A DNA stretch of 38,270 nt from JAITWN01 sp964388175 (GTDB lineage Bacteria; Pseudomonadota; Gammaproteobacteria; SZUA-140), in NCBI GenBank assembly GCA_964388175.1, contig CAYLYS010000020.1, positions 1 through 38,270 of the forward strand, written 5' to 3'. The stretch's first letter is position 1, and each line of letters opens with the position of its first letter. The position numbers and the translations under genes were made by a program. The notes beneath the pieces were generated by a model. That model had not been told where the DNA came from and ran no database searches. It saw nothing but the letters and a program-made list of their open reading frames with translations. Positions 22,631-30,911 of this stretch are shown here, one piece after another.

Positions 22631-23806
22631 GTGGACAGAATCAGCCAAGTCATCGATCGCATCTACGCCGCGGCGCTGGACGCTTCAGTCTGGCCCGAAG
22701 TCACGGAAAGCCTGCACGCGTCCTATGATTGCCGCGCGGTCGGTCTCTATGCAGCCGACATGGGCAGCGGCAGGGTCAGCATCCTCGGCATGCGCGGCAT
22801 CGATCCGGGGCAGATCCGCTCCTACGTCGATCATCACCTGCTCGACAATCCGTGGACAGAAATCCCTGCGCTGCAGCGTGCCGGCGTGATCCGCACCGAT
22901 CGCTCGCTCGACGAACATCACAACCGGCCCGGCTACTATCGCGCGACACCGCTGTTCAACGAATGGATGAAGCCACAGGATTTCATCTATACCCTGGGCA
23001 CCAACCTCTGCGCCGAGGGCGACGCGCTCATCAAGTTTTTCATGTATCGCCCGGAACGCGCGGGAGCGTTTTCCGGCGGCGACATCGCCGAATTCAGCCG
23101 GCTTTCGGGACACCTGAGCAGCGCCCTCGCCGTGGCGCGCCGGCTCGATCTCAAGGACATCCAGCTCGAAGGGGCGATGCATCTCGTTGACGGTCTGCAA
23201 CTGGGTGTGATCTTTCTCGACGGCCGCGGCCGGCTTTCGCACGCCAACCGCTATGCGCGCCAGTTGATGGAGCAAGGCGCCGGTCTGGTGGTGAAGGACG
23301 GTGCCGTCTGTGCGGTCCGTGCCGTGGACTCGCGCCGTCTGGCCGGCATCGTCGCCACGGCGCTGGAGGTGTATCACGGAACAGCCGTCGACGTGCCCGG
23401 CATGATCGATGTCGCCCGGCCGGAGGGGCGGCGTCCGCTGCGCGTGATCGCGCTGCCCTTGCCGCGCCGCGCGGAAGGGCCCTGGTTCGCCTGCCGGCTG
23501 GCGGTGGCGCTCATCGTCTCCGACCCCGAGGCTGCACCCGCTGTGCCGTGCGAGTGGCTGCGGCAGCGCTACGGCCTGACCTCCCGTGAGGCACTGCTCG
23601 CCCAGAGCCTCGGCCAGGGCACAACGCTACGCGAAGCAGCGGAGCGCAACGGCGTCACCTACGAGACCGCGCGCTGGCATCTCAAAAATATTTTTCAGAA
23701 GACCGGCACCGTCCGCCAGTCGGAGCTGATTCGTCTGCTACTGTCCGAACAGGCGCTGATGGGGGGCGGCGGGCACGGGCTGATCCCGCATCTGACCGCT
23801 TCGTGA
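22631..23806 (+). CDS. LuxR-type HTH transcriptional regulator
   Basis: This 391-residue protein ends in a LuxR-type helix-turn-helix at about residues 310-375 (YGLTSREALLAQSLGQGTTLREAA, then GVTYETARWHLKNIFQKTG), which binds DNA. The first 200 residues form a likely sensory region that opens ISQVIDRIYAAALDASVWPEV and holds a LLDNPWTE motif. A PAS-like part at about 185-290 follows (LVDGLQLGVIFLDGRGRLSHANRYA). There is no receiver domain, so it probably senses a ligand directly. The start codon is GTG at 22631 behind a G-rich tract. The likely targets are the divergent carrier and the downstream GloVer genes, each of which has a palindrome upstream; this is inference. Confidence 0.88.
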   Translation: MDRISQVIDRIYAAALDASVWPEVTESLHASYDCRAVGLYAADMGSGRVSILGMRGIDPGQIRSYVDHHLLDNPWTEIPALQRAGVIRTDRSLDEHHNRPGYYRATPLFNEWMKPQDFIYTLGTNLCAEGDALIKFFMYRPERAGAFSGGDIAEFSRLSGHLSSALAVARRLDLKDIQLEGAMHLVDGLQLGVIFLDGRGRLSHANRYARQLMEQGAGLVVKDGAVCAVRAVDSRRLAGIVATALEVYHGTAVDVPGMIDVARPEGRRPLRVIALPLPRRAEGPWFACRLAVALIVSDPEAAPAVPCEWLRQRYGLTSREALLAQSLGQGTTLREAAERNGVTYETARWHLKNIFQKTGTVRQSELIRLLLSEQALMGGGGHGLIPHLTAS

Positions 23807-23829
23807 CCATGTCAGTTGAGAAGGCGCAG

Positions 23830-23848
23830 GCCATGACGGAGTCATGGC
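23830..23848. promoter_or_regulatory. Perfect 8-3-8 palindrome upstream of the GloVer gene
   Basis: The inverted repeat gccatgac-gga-gtcatggc lies 24 bases after the LuxR-type gene and about 115 bases before the first GloVer start. No T-run follows, so it is more likely an operator than a terminator, though a weak attenuator hairpin is possible. Confidence 0.45.
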
Positions 23849-23963
23849 AACGGTTCCTTCCGCTGTTTTCGAATTCCGTTTGCTCCCGGGGATGGAGGGG
23901 CGGCTTGGTGGTGCGGCTGTGTTATTTGTTTTTGGGCATATATATTCCAAAGTTGGAGACAAC

Positions 23964-25457
23964 ATGATGAAAAAAATCTTGCGAGGCACGACGTATTGCT
24001 CGATGCGAGCGGGCCGGCTCGGTTCGGCTGCCTGGGGTCGCGGGAGCGTGGTGATGGTTTCGGCCCTGCTGGCGTTTTCCACCGCCTGGCTGGCACCGAC
24101 GACGGCGAGCGCGGCGGCCAGTGCGATCGAGGTCATCCACTCTTTCAACGATCCGAGCGGTGGTCTGTATCCCGACCGGTTCATACAATTGGTGGAGCAC
24201 AATGGCGCGTTCTACGGCGCTACGCAGCTGGGCAATGAGGAGGGGGTGGCGGGCGCCGGCTGCGGCACCCTGTTCCGCATAACGGCGGCAGGAGCCCTTC
24301 AGACTCTCTATTATCCCGATGCGCGGGATGGATGCATGCCCAAGGTGCTGACGGTCGGACCGGGCGGTCATCTCTACGGAGTCATGGAAGCTTTCGGCGC
24401 ACGTTCCGATATCCTCGGTGGAGCCCCCACCTCTCTTATCTCGGGCACGATCTTCAGAATTACAACCGGCGGTGAATTTACCCGCCTGCATAGCTTCGAA
24501 ACGGCAAACGCCCGTAACCCGGTTGGTGGATTGCTGTTCGCGAGCGACGATGGTTTGTACGGTACGACTACTGCCGGAGCAGCTACCGGTTCAGGATTCG
24601 GCACGGTGTTTCGCGCGACGGTGTCGGGCGATGAGGCTACCGTTGCCCCGCTGCATGATTTTGCCGGAGGATCGTCCGGAGGCACTCCAGTGGCTGCCTT
24701 GATCGAAGATGCGAGTACGAACGGGGTCTTCTACGGTACGACACTCTATTTTGGCAGTTGCAGTGATTCTGAGGAGTGCGGCACTGTCTTCCGCCTCACT
24801 TCCAGTGGCGCTCACCAGGTGCTGCGCAGTTTCGCCGGGTCGGGTGAAAACCTGATCGGTCCGGTCATCCAGGGGCCGGATGGTCTGCTCTACGGCATGA
24901 CCACCAATGGCGGCGCGAACGGCGATGGTACAGTCTTCCGCATCGGCACCAATGGCACAGGTTACACCGTCCTGCATGCCTTCAACGAGGCCGAGGATCA
25001 ACTGGCCTATCCGGCCGGCGGTCTGATCGTGGGTGAGGACGGTAATCTGTACGGCGTGGCGGGAGGCGTTTTCGGACTCAACCCCGAGACGGGACGACTG
25101 GTGCGGCACATCAGCATCGCTGAGGTGGAAAGCGTGGTTGGCACCCGAACCTTCGAGGGCTCCTCCATCAGAAGTCCGGCCCTCTCTGGCATAGTGCTGG
25201 GCAGCGATGGCAATCTTTATGGCACGTCGCAGTTCGGAGGTACTGGCTCATGTGCCGCCGAAGACGGGCCGGTGGGCTGTGGATCCGTATTCCGCGTGGT
25301 GCTGGGCGAAGGCACTCCCATCGGCACCCCGGCTGATCCCGGCCCTGGTCCCGGCGGTACGGACACCGGTTCCGGTGGTGGTGGCGGTGTCGTGACCCCG
25401 GGTCTGCTGCTCATGCTGCTGGCGGCTGCCGCCCTGCGGCGTCGCTCGATTGCCTGA
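23964..25457 (+). CDS. GloVer-repeat secreted protein with GlyGly-CTERM tail (copy 1)
   Basis: This 497-residue protein has a long signal peptide (about residues 1-50, ending APTTASA). Many repeats of about 40-50 residues follow, of the type NLYGV...GTVFRIT...LHSF. These are the choice-anchor tandem-repeat 'GloVer' units (TIGR03803), expected to fold as a beta-propeller. The tail is GGGGG-VVTPG, a hydrophobic helix and ALRRRS, a GlyGly-CTERM signal processed by rhombosortase in organisms with type II secretion. I chose ATG at 23964, which has TTGGAGA just upstream; the ORF is open 40 codons further. Third codon positions are less GC-rich than in neighbours, a hint of later arrival. The ligand is unknown. 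Confidence 0.85.
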   Translation: MMKKILRGTTYCSMRAGRLGSAAWGRGSVVMVSALLAFSTAWLAPTTASAAASAIEVIHSFNDPSGGLYPDRFIQLVEHNGAFYGATQLGNEEGVAGAGCGTLFRITAAGALQTLYYPDARDGCMPKVLTVGPGGHLYGVMEAFGARSDILGGAPTSLISGTIFRITTGGEFTRLHSFETANARNPVGGLLFASDDGLYGTTTAGAATGSGFGTVFRATVSGDEATVAPLHDFAGGSSGGTPVAALIEDASTNGVFYGTTLYFGSCSDSEECGTVFRLTSSGAHQVLRSFAGSGENLIGPVIQGPDGLLYGMTTNGGANGDGTVFRIGTNGTGYTVLHAFNEAEDQLAYPAGGLIVGEDGNLYGVAGGVFGLNPETGRLVRHISIAEVESVVGTRTFEGSSIRSPALSGIVLGSDGNLYGTSQFGGTGSCAAEDGPVGCGSVFRVVLGEGTPIGTPADPGPGPGGTDTGSGGGGGVVTPGLLLMLLAAAALRRRSIA

Positions 25458-25482
25458 GCGGTCCAGCGGTTTTTTCGAGATT

Positions 25483-25517
25483 GCTGCGGCGCGCCGGGTC
25501 TTCCGGCGCGCCGCAGC
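25483..25517. other. Perfect 15-bp hairpin between the two GloVer genes
   Basis: The stem gctgcggcgcgccgg pairs exactly with 25503-25517 around the loop gtctt. It lies 25 bases after the first GloVer stop. No T-run follows; a run of six T precedes it. It could be an RNA-stabilising or pausing structure, or a non-canonical terminator. Confidence 0.55.
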
Positions 25518-25723
25518 ATCGGCCCGCAAGGGCTTGATTCTTCCCGCAAGTCTTTCTTCCCCGACTCAGAATCGTGCCTGATCCGAGAACTCCCCCCAGT
25601 TGGGAGGTCTCTCCGCGGTCGTGCTTTGCAACACTGCTGATATCAGGTGCGGGCTCGCGGCCCTGTGCGGCAATGAGCGAGACCATAATCGAAATTGCAT
25701 ATAGCTAATAGTCGGAGGCAGTC

Positions 25724-27175
25724 ATGTCGGAATCGTTGTGGAACATCATTGCAGGGAAGCGGGGCGCCGAGATGTCGAGGACGAAGGTCGGCGGATATTG
25801 CATAGGTGCTGCGCTGGCTATGCTAGGCACAGGGTTCGCGCCGGCTGTACTGGCGGCGGGTAGTGCGATCGAGATCGTCCATTCCTTTGCCGGCGATGAG
25901 GACGGCAAGTTCCCCGAGGTAGCGTTGATAGAGCACGAGGGTGTGCTTTACGGCACTACGTCTGATAACAGTGCCCAGATCGGTGATTGCGGTACTGTCT
26001 TCGGGCTCACGCCGGCAGGCACTAAAACATTCACATATGCACAGTCATCGGCAGATGGATGCTATGCCAAGTCGCTGGCGGTCGGGGCGGACGGCAATCT
26101 GTACGGAGTGACGGAATTGTTTGGTGGTGCCGGCAGCCTGGGCACGATATTCAGAATCACTACCGACGGCGATTTTACGCGTCTGCACAGCTTTGGCGCG
26201 GCAGCCGAGGCCAGGCCGCTGGCCGGCCTGTTGAGCGCGAGCGATGGCAGCCTGTACGGAACCACTTACACCGGTCCGACCACTTTCCCGACGGGACAGG
26301 GATCGGTGTTTCGCCTGACACTGCTGGGCGGCGACGATGTCGCTGTCGATCATATTCACGGTTTCGTCATCGGGGGGGTAGGGCTTGGCCCGGATACCAA
26401 ACTGATCGAGGATCGGGATACGAACGGAGTTTTTTACGGGACAGCCGGCAATGCTGTATTTCGTGTCACCGCGGATGGCGCTTATTCAGGCTATGTGAAT
26501 GACTCGGTCGGTTTGCTCGGGCCGATCGGCCCAGTGGTTCAGGCCCCCGATGGTTGGCTGTATGGCGTGCTGCCTCTGGGTGGCGCACAGGGCCAGATTT
26601 TCAGAATTGCCACTGACGGTACCGGCTACGAGATCGTGCATAGCTTCAATTCGGTTACCGATGGTCTGGCGGGGCCGAGGGGCGGCCTGACCGTTGGCGA
26701 TGACGGCAATCTCTATGGTGTGGCCGGAGGTATTTTCCGCCTCACGACGGCTGGGCAGCTGACGACGTTGGTCAGTACTGCCGAGTTGATGGCGGTTTTC
26801 GGTGCCACTGATGCTGGTCTCGGTGGCTCGGCCGTAGGATCTTTGACGGGCAGCTTGGTCCAGGCTAGCGACGGCCATCTGTACGGCACCTCGCGCCATA
26901 GCGGTGCCGGTTCCTGCACCGGCATCGGCAGCGATGTGGTGATAGGTTGCGGCACAGTGTTCCGAGTCGTTCTGGGAGAGAGTGGCGGCGGGGACGGCGA
27001 TGGCGACGGAAATGGCGACGGAAATGGCAACGGTAACGGAAATGGAAATGGAAATGGTAATGGCACCGGCAATACCTCTGGCGGCGGTGGTGGCGGCGCG
27101 ATGGGCTTCGGTCTGATCGGCGCGCTGCTGGGGCTGGCCTGGATGCGGCGTCGTTCGGACAGCGGGTGGCGCTGA
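25724..27175 (+). CDS. GloVer-repeat secreted protein with GlyGly-CTERM tail (copy 2)
   Basis: This 483-residue paralogue of the preceding GloVer protein has a signal peptide ending AVLAAG near residue 46 and then the same opening (SAIEIVHSFAG). The GloVer units run through residue 425 (NLYGVTELFGG, GTIFRITTDGDFTRLHSFG, SLYGTTYTG). An Asp/Gly/Asn low-complexity linker of about 30 residues follows (GDGDGNGDGN type, 6- and 12-bp repeats at about 26992-27063), then a GlyGly-CTERM tail (GGGGGGAMGFG, a helix, MRRRS). The start has GGAGG five bases upstream. The linker probably holds the propeller away from the cell surface before or after rhombosortase processing. Both copies share lower GC than the rest of the window. 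Confidence 0.86.
   Translation: MSESLWNIIAGKRGAEMSRTKVGGYCIGAALAMLGTGFAPAVLAAGSAIEIVHSFAGDEDGKFPEVALIEHEGVLYGTTSDNSAQIGDCGTVFGLTPAGTKTFTYAQSSADGCYAKSLAVGADGNLYGVTELFGGAGSLGTIFRITTDGDFTRLHSFGAAAEARPLAGLLSASDGSLYGTTYTGPTTFPTGQGSVFRLTLLGGDDVAVDHIHGFVIGGVGLGPDTKLIEDRDTNGVFYGTAGNAVFRVTADGAYSGYVNDSVGLLGPIGPVVQAPDGWLYGVLPLGGAQGQIFRIATDGTGYEIVHSFNSVTDGLAGPRGGLTVGDDGNLYGVAGGIFRLTTAGQLTTLVSTAELMAVFGATDAGLGGSAVGSLTGSLVQASDGHLYGTSRHSGAGSCTGIGSDVVIGCGTVFRVVLGESGGGDGDGDGNGDGNGNGNGNGNGNGNGTGNTSGGGGGGAMGFGLIGALLGLAWMRRRSDSGWR
26992..27066 (+). repeat. 6/12-bp coding repeat encoding an Asp/Gly/Asn linker
   Basis: Imperfect units such as ggcgacggaaat and ggtaacggaaat encode Gly-Asp and Gly-Asn pairs just before the GlyGly-CTERM motif of the second GloVer protein. 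The region is likely length-variable between strains. Confidence 0.85.
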
Positions 27176-27318
27176 GTGCGGAAGGCGGGGTGTCGTGCGA
27201 GCGGCGCCCCGCCGCGCGGTTCCGCTTGCCGCGCCGGCGGGAATTCCGGCATGCTGACGAGCGGTGCCAGTATCGTATTTGGTGCCGTATATACGTCCGA
27301 GGGATGGAGATCAAGTCG

Positions 27319-27948
27319 ATGAAGAAAATGAAACTCGGGAGCCGCGGCGGTCTGGTGCTGCTCGCACTGAGCCTGTGTGGTGCGTATTCCGCTCAGGTGA
27401 GTGCGCAGAGTTTTCTCGACCGGCTGAAGAACGCAGCCGAGAAAGTGGTCGAGAAAAAGAGCGAGGAACTGGTCGAGCAGAAAACCGAAGAGGTCTTCGA
27501 CAGCGCGACGGGACAGGAGACACAGCCGGCTCCGGCGCCTGCGCCGAAGGCGCAGCCATTCAAGCTCGGTGGTTCCGGCACCGGTTCCGGCGGTCGCAAC
27601 TGCGGTGCGCTCGGCGCCGGCTGCGCCGACGGCATGAACGATCTGGTGTCGTGCATGAACCGGCATACCGCTTACCACTACGGCGAACTGCTCGCTCCCG
27701 CGTTGCAGCAGAAGCTCGATGCCGGTATCTTCACGGCCGGTTCTCGTACGGATCTGGAGTTCGACCTCAAGGCGGTCAAGGCGGCGGGTGCGCCGCCTTA
27801 TGCCAAGGTGGCTGCGGCCGATCCGGCCAAGCCGCACCGCTACCTGTCCTGGCTCACCCCGCAGGAGCAGGCGGACATCATGAACGAAAGCAACCGCCGT
27901 TCGAACGAGAACAGGGAAGAGTGCAACGCGAAGTACGCGCGCTTCTGA
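27319..27948 (+). CDS. Small secreted protein, unknown function
   Basis: This 209-residue protein has a signal peptide (LVLLALSLCGAYSAQVSAQ) and an amphipathic helix of about 35 residues (FLDRLKNAAEKVVEKKSEELVEQ, in part). An Ala/Pro linker and a C-terminal domain of about 120 residues follow, the latter with four cysteines (NCGALGAGCADG, VSCMN, EECN) that could form disulfides. I chose ATG at 27319, which has GGAG nine bases upstream; ATG at 27304 is the alternative. I recognise no named domain, though the helix-plus-cysteine layout recalls periplasmic proteins of unknown function. It lies 143 bases after the second GloVer gene and is followed at once by a strong terminator. Confidence 0.72.
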   Translation: MKKMKLGSRGGLVLLALSLCGAYSAQVSAQSFLDRLKNAAEKVVEKKSEELVEQKTEEVFDSATGQETQPAPAPAPKAQPFKLGGSGTGSGGRNCGALGAGCADGMNDLVSCMNRHTAYHYGELLAPALQQKLDAGIFTAGSRTDLEFDLKAVKAAGAPPYAKVAAADPAKPHRYLSWLTPQEQADIMNESNRRSNENREECNAKYARF

Positions 27949-27960
27949 GAGAGTACCGAC

Positions 27961-28003
27961 AGGGCCGGCCTCTTTGACGATCAAAGAGGCCGGCCCTTTT
28001 TTA
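27961..28003 (+). terminator. Strong rho-independent terminator
   Basis: A perfect 16-bp stem (agggccggcctctttg, loop acgat) is followed by ttttttatttt. It closes the plus-strand group ending at 27948. The opposite strand has no T-run on its side, so it is probably one-directional. Confidence 0.95.
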
Positions 28004-28018
28004 TTTTGAGGTGCTGGT

Positions 28019-28438
28019 TTATTCGAGATATTGGGCGCGGATCAGATCCATGTCCCAGAACGCCGCTTCGATCTTGTGTCCGTCCGGGTCGCGCACGAAA
28101 CAGCCATAGTAGGGTTCGCCGTATTCCGGCCGCGGTCCCGGTGCGCCTTCGTCGCTGGCGCCGGCGGCGAGCGCGGTTTCATGGAAGGCATGGACCATGG
28201 CCTTGTCGGTGGCGATGAAGCCGATGTGGGTGCCGTTGCCGACGGTGGCCGGGCGCCCGTCGATCGGCGTTTGCACCCAGAACTCCGGCAGTCCCTTGCC
28301 CCAGGCTACCGCGCCTGGATGCGCGAGGATGCGCGTGCAGCCGAGTACGGGCATGACCCGCTCGTAGAAGGCGATGGCGCGTTCAAAGTCGTTGCTGCCG
28401 ATGGAAACATGCGAAATCACGCTGGCGGGTTCGTCCAT
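28019..28438 (-). CDS. VOC/glyoxalase-fold protein
   Basis: This 139-residue protein has the vicinal-oxygen-chelate fold. The opening is VSHVSIGSNDFERAIAFYERVMPVLG, the centre holds GNGTHIGFIATD, and the end holds YYGCFVRDPDGHKIEAAFWD with a likely metal-binding glutamate. Members include glyoxalase I, fosfomycin-resistance and dioxygenase enzymes, and many uncharacterised ones; the substrate cannot be told. The ATG at 28438 has a strong AGGAGG-rich site upstream. A much longer reading frame runs through it but covers the ABC genes in another frame and is not real. It lies 74 bases downstream of the ABC permease gene on the same strand and may share its transcript. Confidence 0.88.
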   Translation of the reverse strand: MDEPASVISHVSIGSNDFERAIAFYERVMPVLGCTRILAHPGAVAWGKGLPEFWVQTPIDGRPATVGNGTHIGFIATDKAMVHAFHETALAAGASDEGAPGPRPEYGEPYYGCFVRDPDGHKIEAAFWDMDLIRAQYLE

Positions 28439-28512
28439 TGCAGACCTCCTCCTCCTGGTGGCGTCGGGGAAAGGGACACGCGTTCCATTTTCCCGTTTTT
28501 CCGCGTGGGCGG

Positions 28513-29295
28513 CTACTGACGCAGGCCCAGCCCCTTGCGGATCAGGTACCAGTTGACGGCGGCCAGCAGGACGATCAGGGCGAACAGCATGGCCACCGAG
28601 ATGCCGGGCGGAACGTCGGCGGTGCCGAGGAAACCGTAGCGGAAGCCGTTGATGATGTAGAACAGCGGATTGGCATAGGTGGCGCTCTGCCACCAGCCGG
28701 GCAGCGCATCGACGGAATAGAACACGCCGCCGAGATAGACCAGCGGCGTCAGCACGAAGGTCGGCACGATATTGATGCCGTCGATCGATTTGGCGTAGAT
28801 GCCGTTCACCAGGCCGGCGAGCGCGAAGACGAACGAGGCCAGCACGGCGAAGAAGAGGATGATCGCCAGGCTCGACACCGCCAGTTTCAGCCCGGTGAAG
28901 AACAGGGCGACGATCAGCACCAGCGTGCCGACGATGACGCCGCGCAACACACCGCCGCTGATGAAGCCGGCGATCATCACCCACGGCGGCGTCGGCGAGA
29001 CCAGGATTTCCTCGATCGAGCGCGCGAAGAACTTCGACTGAAAGAAGACGAAGGAGGTATTGGCATAGGCATTGGTGACGATCGACAGCATCACCAGGCC
29101 GGGGACGACGAAAGTCATGTAATCGACCCCGTGCACCTCGCCGATGCGCGGGCCGAGCACCATGCCGAAAATGAGGAAATACAGCGACGAGGTGATCACG
29201 CTCGGCAGGAAGGTCTGCACCCAGATGCGGAACATGCGCACCACGTCCTTGCGTAGCATGGTGTAGAAGGCGATCCATTTCTGGTAGGCGGTCAC
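28513..29295 (-). CDS. ABC-2 type transporter permease (YadH-like)
   Basis: This 260-residue inner-membrane protein has six predicted helices. It contains the ABC-2 signature region VFYSVDALPGWWQSATYANPLFYIINGFRYGF (given in part) near residue 205. It has the usual ABC-2 exporter length and order. The start is GTG at 29295, three bases after the stop of the ATPase gene, so both subunits are co-translated. It should form the membrane channel of an exporter for an unknown substrate, with the next protein supplying the energy. The closest recognisable pattern is YadH from Escherichia coli, whose substrate is also unknown. Confidence 0.88.
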   Translation of the reverse strand: MTAYQKWIAFYTMLRKDVVRMFRIWVQTFLPSVITSSLYFLIFGMVLGPRIGEVHGVDYMTFVVPGLVMLSIVTNAYANTSFVFFQSKFFARSIEEILVSPTPPWVMIAGFISGGVLRGVIVGTLVLIVALFFTGLKLAVSSLAIILFFAVLASFVFALAGLVNGIYAKSIDGINIVPTFVLTPLVYLGGVFYSVDALPGWWQSATYANPLFYIINGFRYGFLGTADVPPGISVAMLFALIVLLAAVNWYLIRKGLGLRQ

Positions 29296-29298
29296 GGC

Positions 29299-30063
29299 TC
29301 AGCGCGCTCCTTCTCGGGTGAGGCGCAGGAACACTTCCTCCAGCCGGCTGCTGCCGTAGTCGCTGTCGCCCCCCGCCGCATCGTGCAGGGCCAGCACTTC
29401 TTCCATCGATCCCGAAGTGACGATCTCGCCGCGGTTGATGATCGCCACGTGACGGCACAGGCGCTCGGCTTCTTCCAGATAATGCGTGGTCAGCAGGATG
29501 GTGACGCCGCTGTCGGCCAGTTTGCGCAGATAGGTCCACATGCCGCGGCGCAGCTCGACGTCGACGCCGGCCGTCGGCTCGTCGAGAATCAGGAAGCGTG
29601 GCTGATGAACCAGGGCGCGGGCGATCATCAGCCGCCGCTTCATGCCGCCGGACAGCGCCATCGCGCGCTCGTTCATCTTGTCGCCGAGACCGAGATCCTG
29701 CAGCAACTGCCGTGCGCGCGGCAGGGCGGCGGCGCGCGGGATGCCGTAATAGCCGGCCTGATTGACCACGATGTCGATCGGCTTTTCGAAGGGATTGAAG
29801 TTGATTTCCTGGCCGACGAGGCCGATCTGCGCCTTGGCCTGCTCCGGCGCCTGGTCGATGTCGTGGCCGAATACCGTCACCGATCCGGCACTCTTGCCGA
29901 CCAGCCCGGTAACGATGCCGATGATGGTCGTTTTGCCGGCGCCGTTGGGGCCGAGCAGCGCGAAGAAATCCCCTTCCGGCACTTCCAGCGACACGCTCTT
30001 GAGCGCCACCGTGCCGGAAGCGTAGGTTTTCTGCAGCTGTTTGATCGACAGGGCGGGTGTCAT
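29299..30063 (-). CDS. ABC transporter ATP-binding protein (YadG-like)
   Basis: This 254-residue ATPase has all nucleotide-binding motifs: Walker A GPNGAGKTT near residue 40, the Q-loop region GLVGQEINFNPF, the signature LSGGMKRR near residue 137, Walker B FLILDEPTAGVD and the H-loop TTHYLEEAE. I chose ATG at 30063 (MTPALSIKQLQKTYASG), which puts the protein at family length; upstream in-frame codons extend into the divergent intergenic region. It is the first gene of the exporter operon, with the permease immediately downstream. The substrate is unknown. Confidence 0.92.
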   Translation of the reverse strand: MTPALSIKQLQKTYASGTVALKSVSLEVPEGDFFALLGPNGAGKTTIIGIVTGLVGKSAGSVTVFGHDIDQAPEQAKAQIGLVGQEINFNPFEKPIDIVVNQAGYYGIPRAAALPRARQLLQDLGLGDKMNERAMALSGGMKRRLMIARALVHQPRFLILDEPTAGVDVELRRGMWTYLRKLADSGVTILLTTHYLEEAERLCRHVAIINRGEIVTSGSMEEVLALHDAAGGDSDYGSSRLEEVFLRLTREGAR

Positions 30064-30205
30064 ATCCAGGCATCTGATGCCGAAGGCGCTGCAACCATAA
30101 GAGGCGCGTGATGGGCTGTCAAGCGTATCGCGCCCCGTGCGTGTCAAGACGATCGGCGATATGGCATCATGGGCCGCTTCATTCCGCAAGATATCATCAC
30201 TCGTC

Positions 30206-30757
30206 ATGCAGCAGCATCTGATCGATTTACTGCAGCGCTATCAGCCGGCCGACATCACTGAGCGCGGACACCGGCTGCACGCGCTGGATTTCATTGAGCG
30301 TACGCCTGATTGCGCCAACCGGCATACGCCGTACGGGCACGTCACCGCTTCGGCGTGGATCCTGTCGCCCGATCGTCGTACCGTGCTGCTGACCCATCAT
30401 CGCAAGCTGGAGCGCTGGCTGCAGCCTGGCGGGCACGTCGAACATGACGGAAGCGTGCAGGCGGCCGCGCTGCGCGAAGCGGGCGAGGAGAGCGGTATCG
30501 ACGGGCTGCGTCTGCTCGATGAGGCGCTGTTCGATCTCGACGTACATCTGATTCCGGCGCGCAAGGGCGAACCGGACCACTTCCATTTCGATTTCCGTTT
30601 TCTGCTGCAGGCTGCCGATACCGCTTTCCGCGTGGGGGAGGAGTCGCTCGATCTCGCCTGGGTGGAGCTGGAGCGTTTGGCGACCGGCGAGAACGATGAA
30701 TCGATACGGCGCATGGTGCGCAAGACCGCCGCCTTGAGCGATAGCCGGGTTCGGTGA
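30206..30757 (+). CDS. NUDIX hydrolase
   Basis: This 183-residue protein has a NUDIX domain at about residues 45-170 with the box GGHVEHDGSVQAAALREAGEESGI, given in parts. The catalytic REAGEESG half is intact, while the first glutamate of the canonical Gx5Ex7 spacing is a glycine. NUDIX enzymes hydrolyse a nucleoside diphosphate linked to another group; the first glutamate helps to shape the box, and some subfamilies lack it. Histidines in the DHFHFDFRF strand suggest a particular subfamily. The start is ATG at 30206. It is divergent from the ABC pair, with 142 bases between. Confidence 0.88.
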   Translation: MQQHLIDLLQRYQPADITERGHRLHALDFIERTPDCANRHTPYGHVTASAWILSPDRRTVLLTHHRKLERWLQPGGHVEHDGSVQAAALREAGEESGIDGLRLLDEALFDLDVHLIPARKGEPDHFHFDFRFLLQAADTAFRVGEESLDLAWVELERLATGENDESIRRMVRKTAALSDSRVR

Positions 30758-30784
30758 AGCGTGCGGCGAGCAGTTCGTTCGCCC

Positions 30785-30905
30785 CGAATATATGGTAATT
30801 GATTGATTATAAATAAAAATTCAAGGGCGCGATGGAAAGATAGGGGATGTTATGAAATAATATGCAGGCAACCCAACTTCTCTGATGCAACTTTTTTAGA
30901 GGGCC
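30785..30905 (+). promoter_or_regulatory. AT-rich promoter region of the NikK-like gene
   Basis: This stretch is far richer in A and T than its surroundings and lies just before the DUF4198 gene. It contains a TATAAA-like box at about 30809 and, at 30848-30862, tgttatgaaataata. That site matches 12 of 14 fixed positions of the gammaproteobacterial Zur box core TGTTATANTATAACA as I recall it. Metal-dependent control is plausible but unproven; the site is also loosely like the palindrome upstream of the second DUF4198 gene. Confidence 0.4.
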
Positions 30906-30911
30906 GCACCT

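Noticed and set aside
28019..30094. A 691-codon minus-strand open frame across the ABC and VOC genes
   Set aside because: Only its last 139 codons (VOC protein) are real. The rest is an out-of-frame reading of the ABC permease and ATPase genes, which have clear motifs and ribosome sites.
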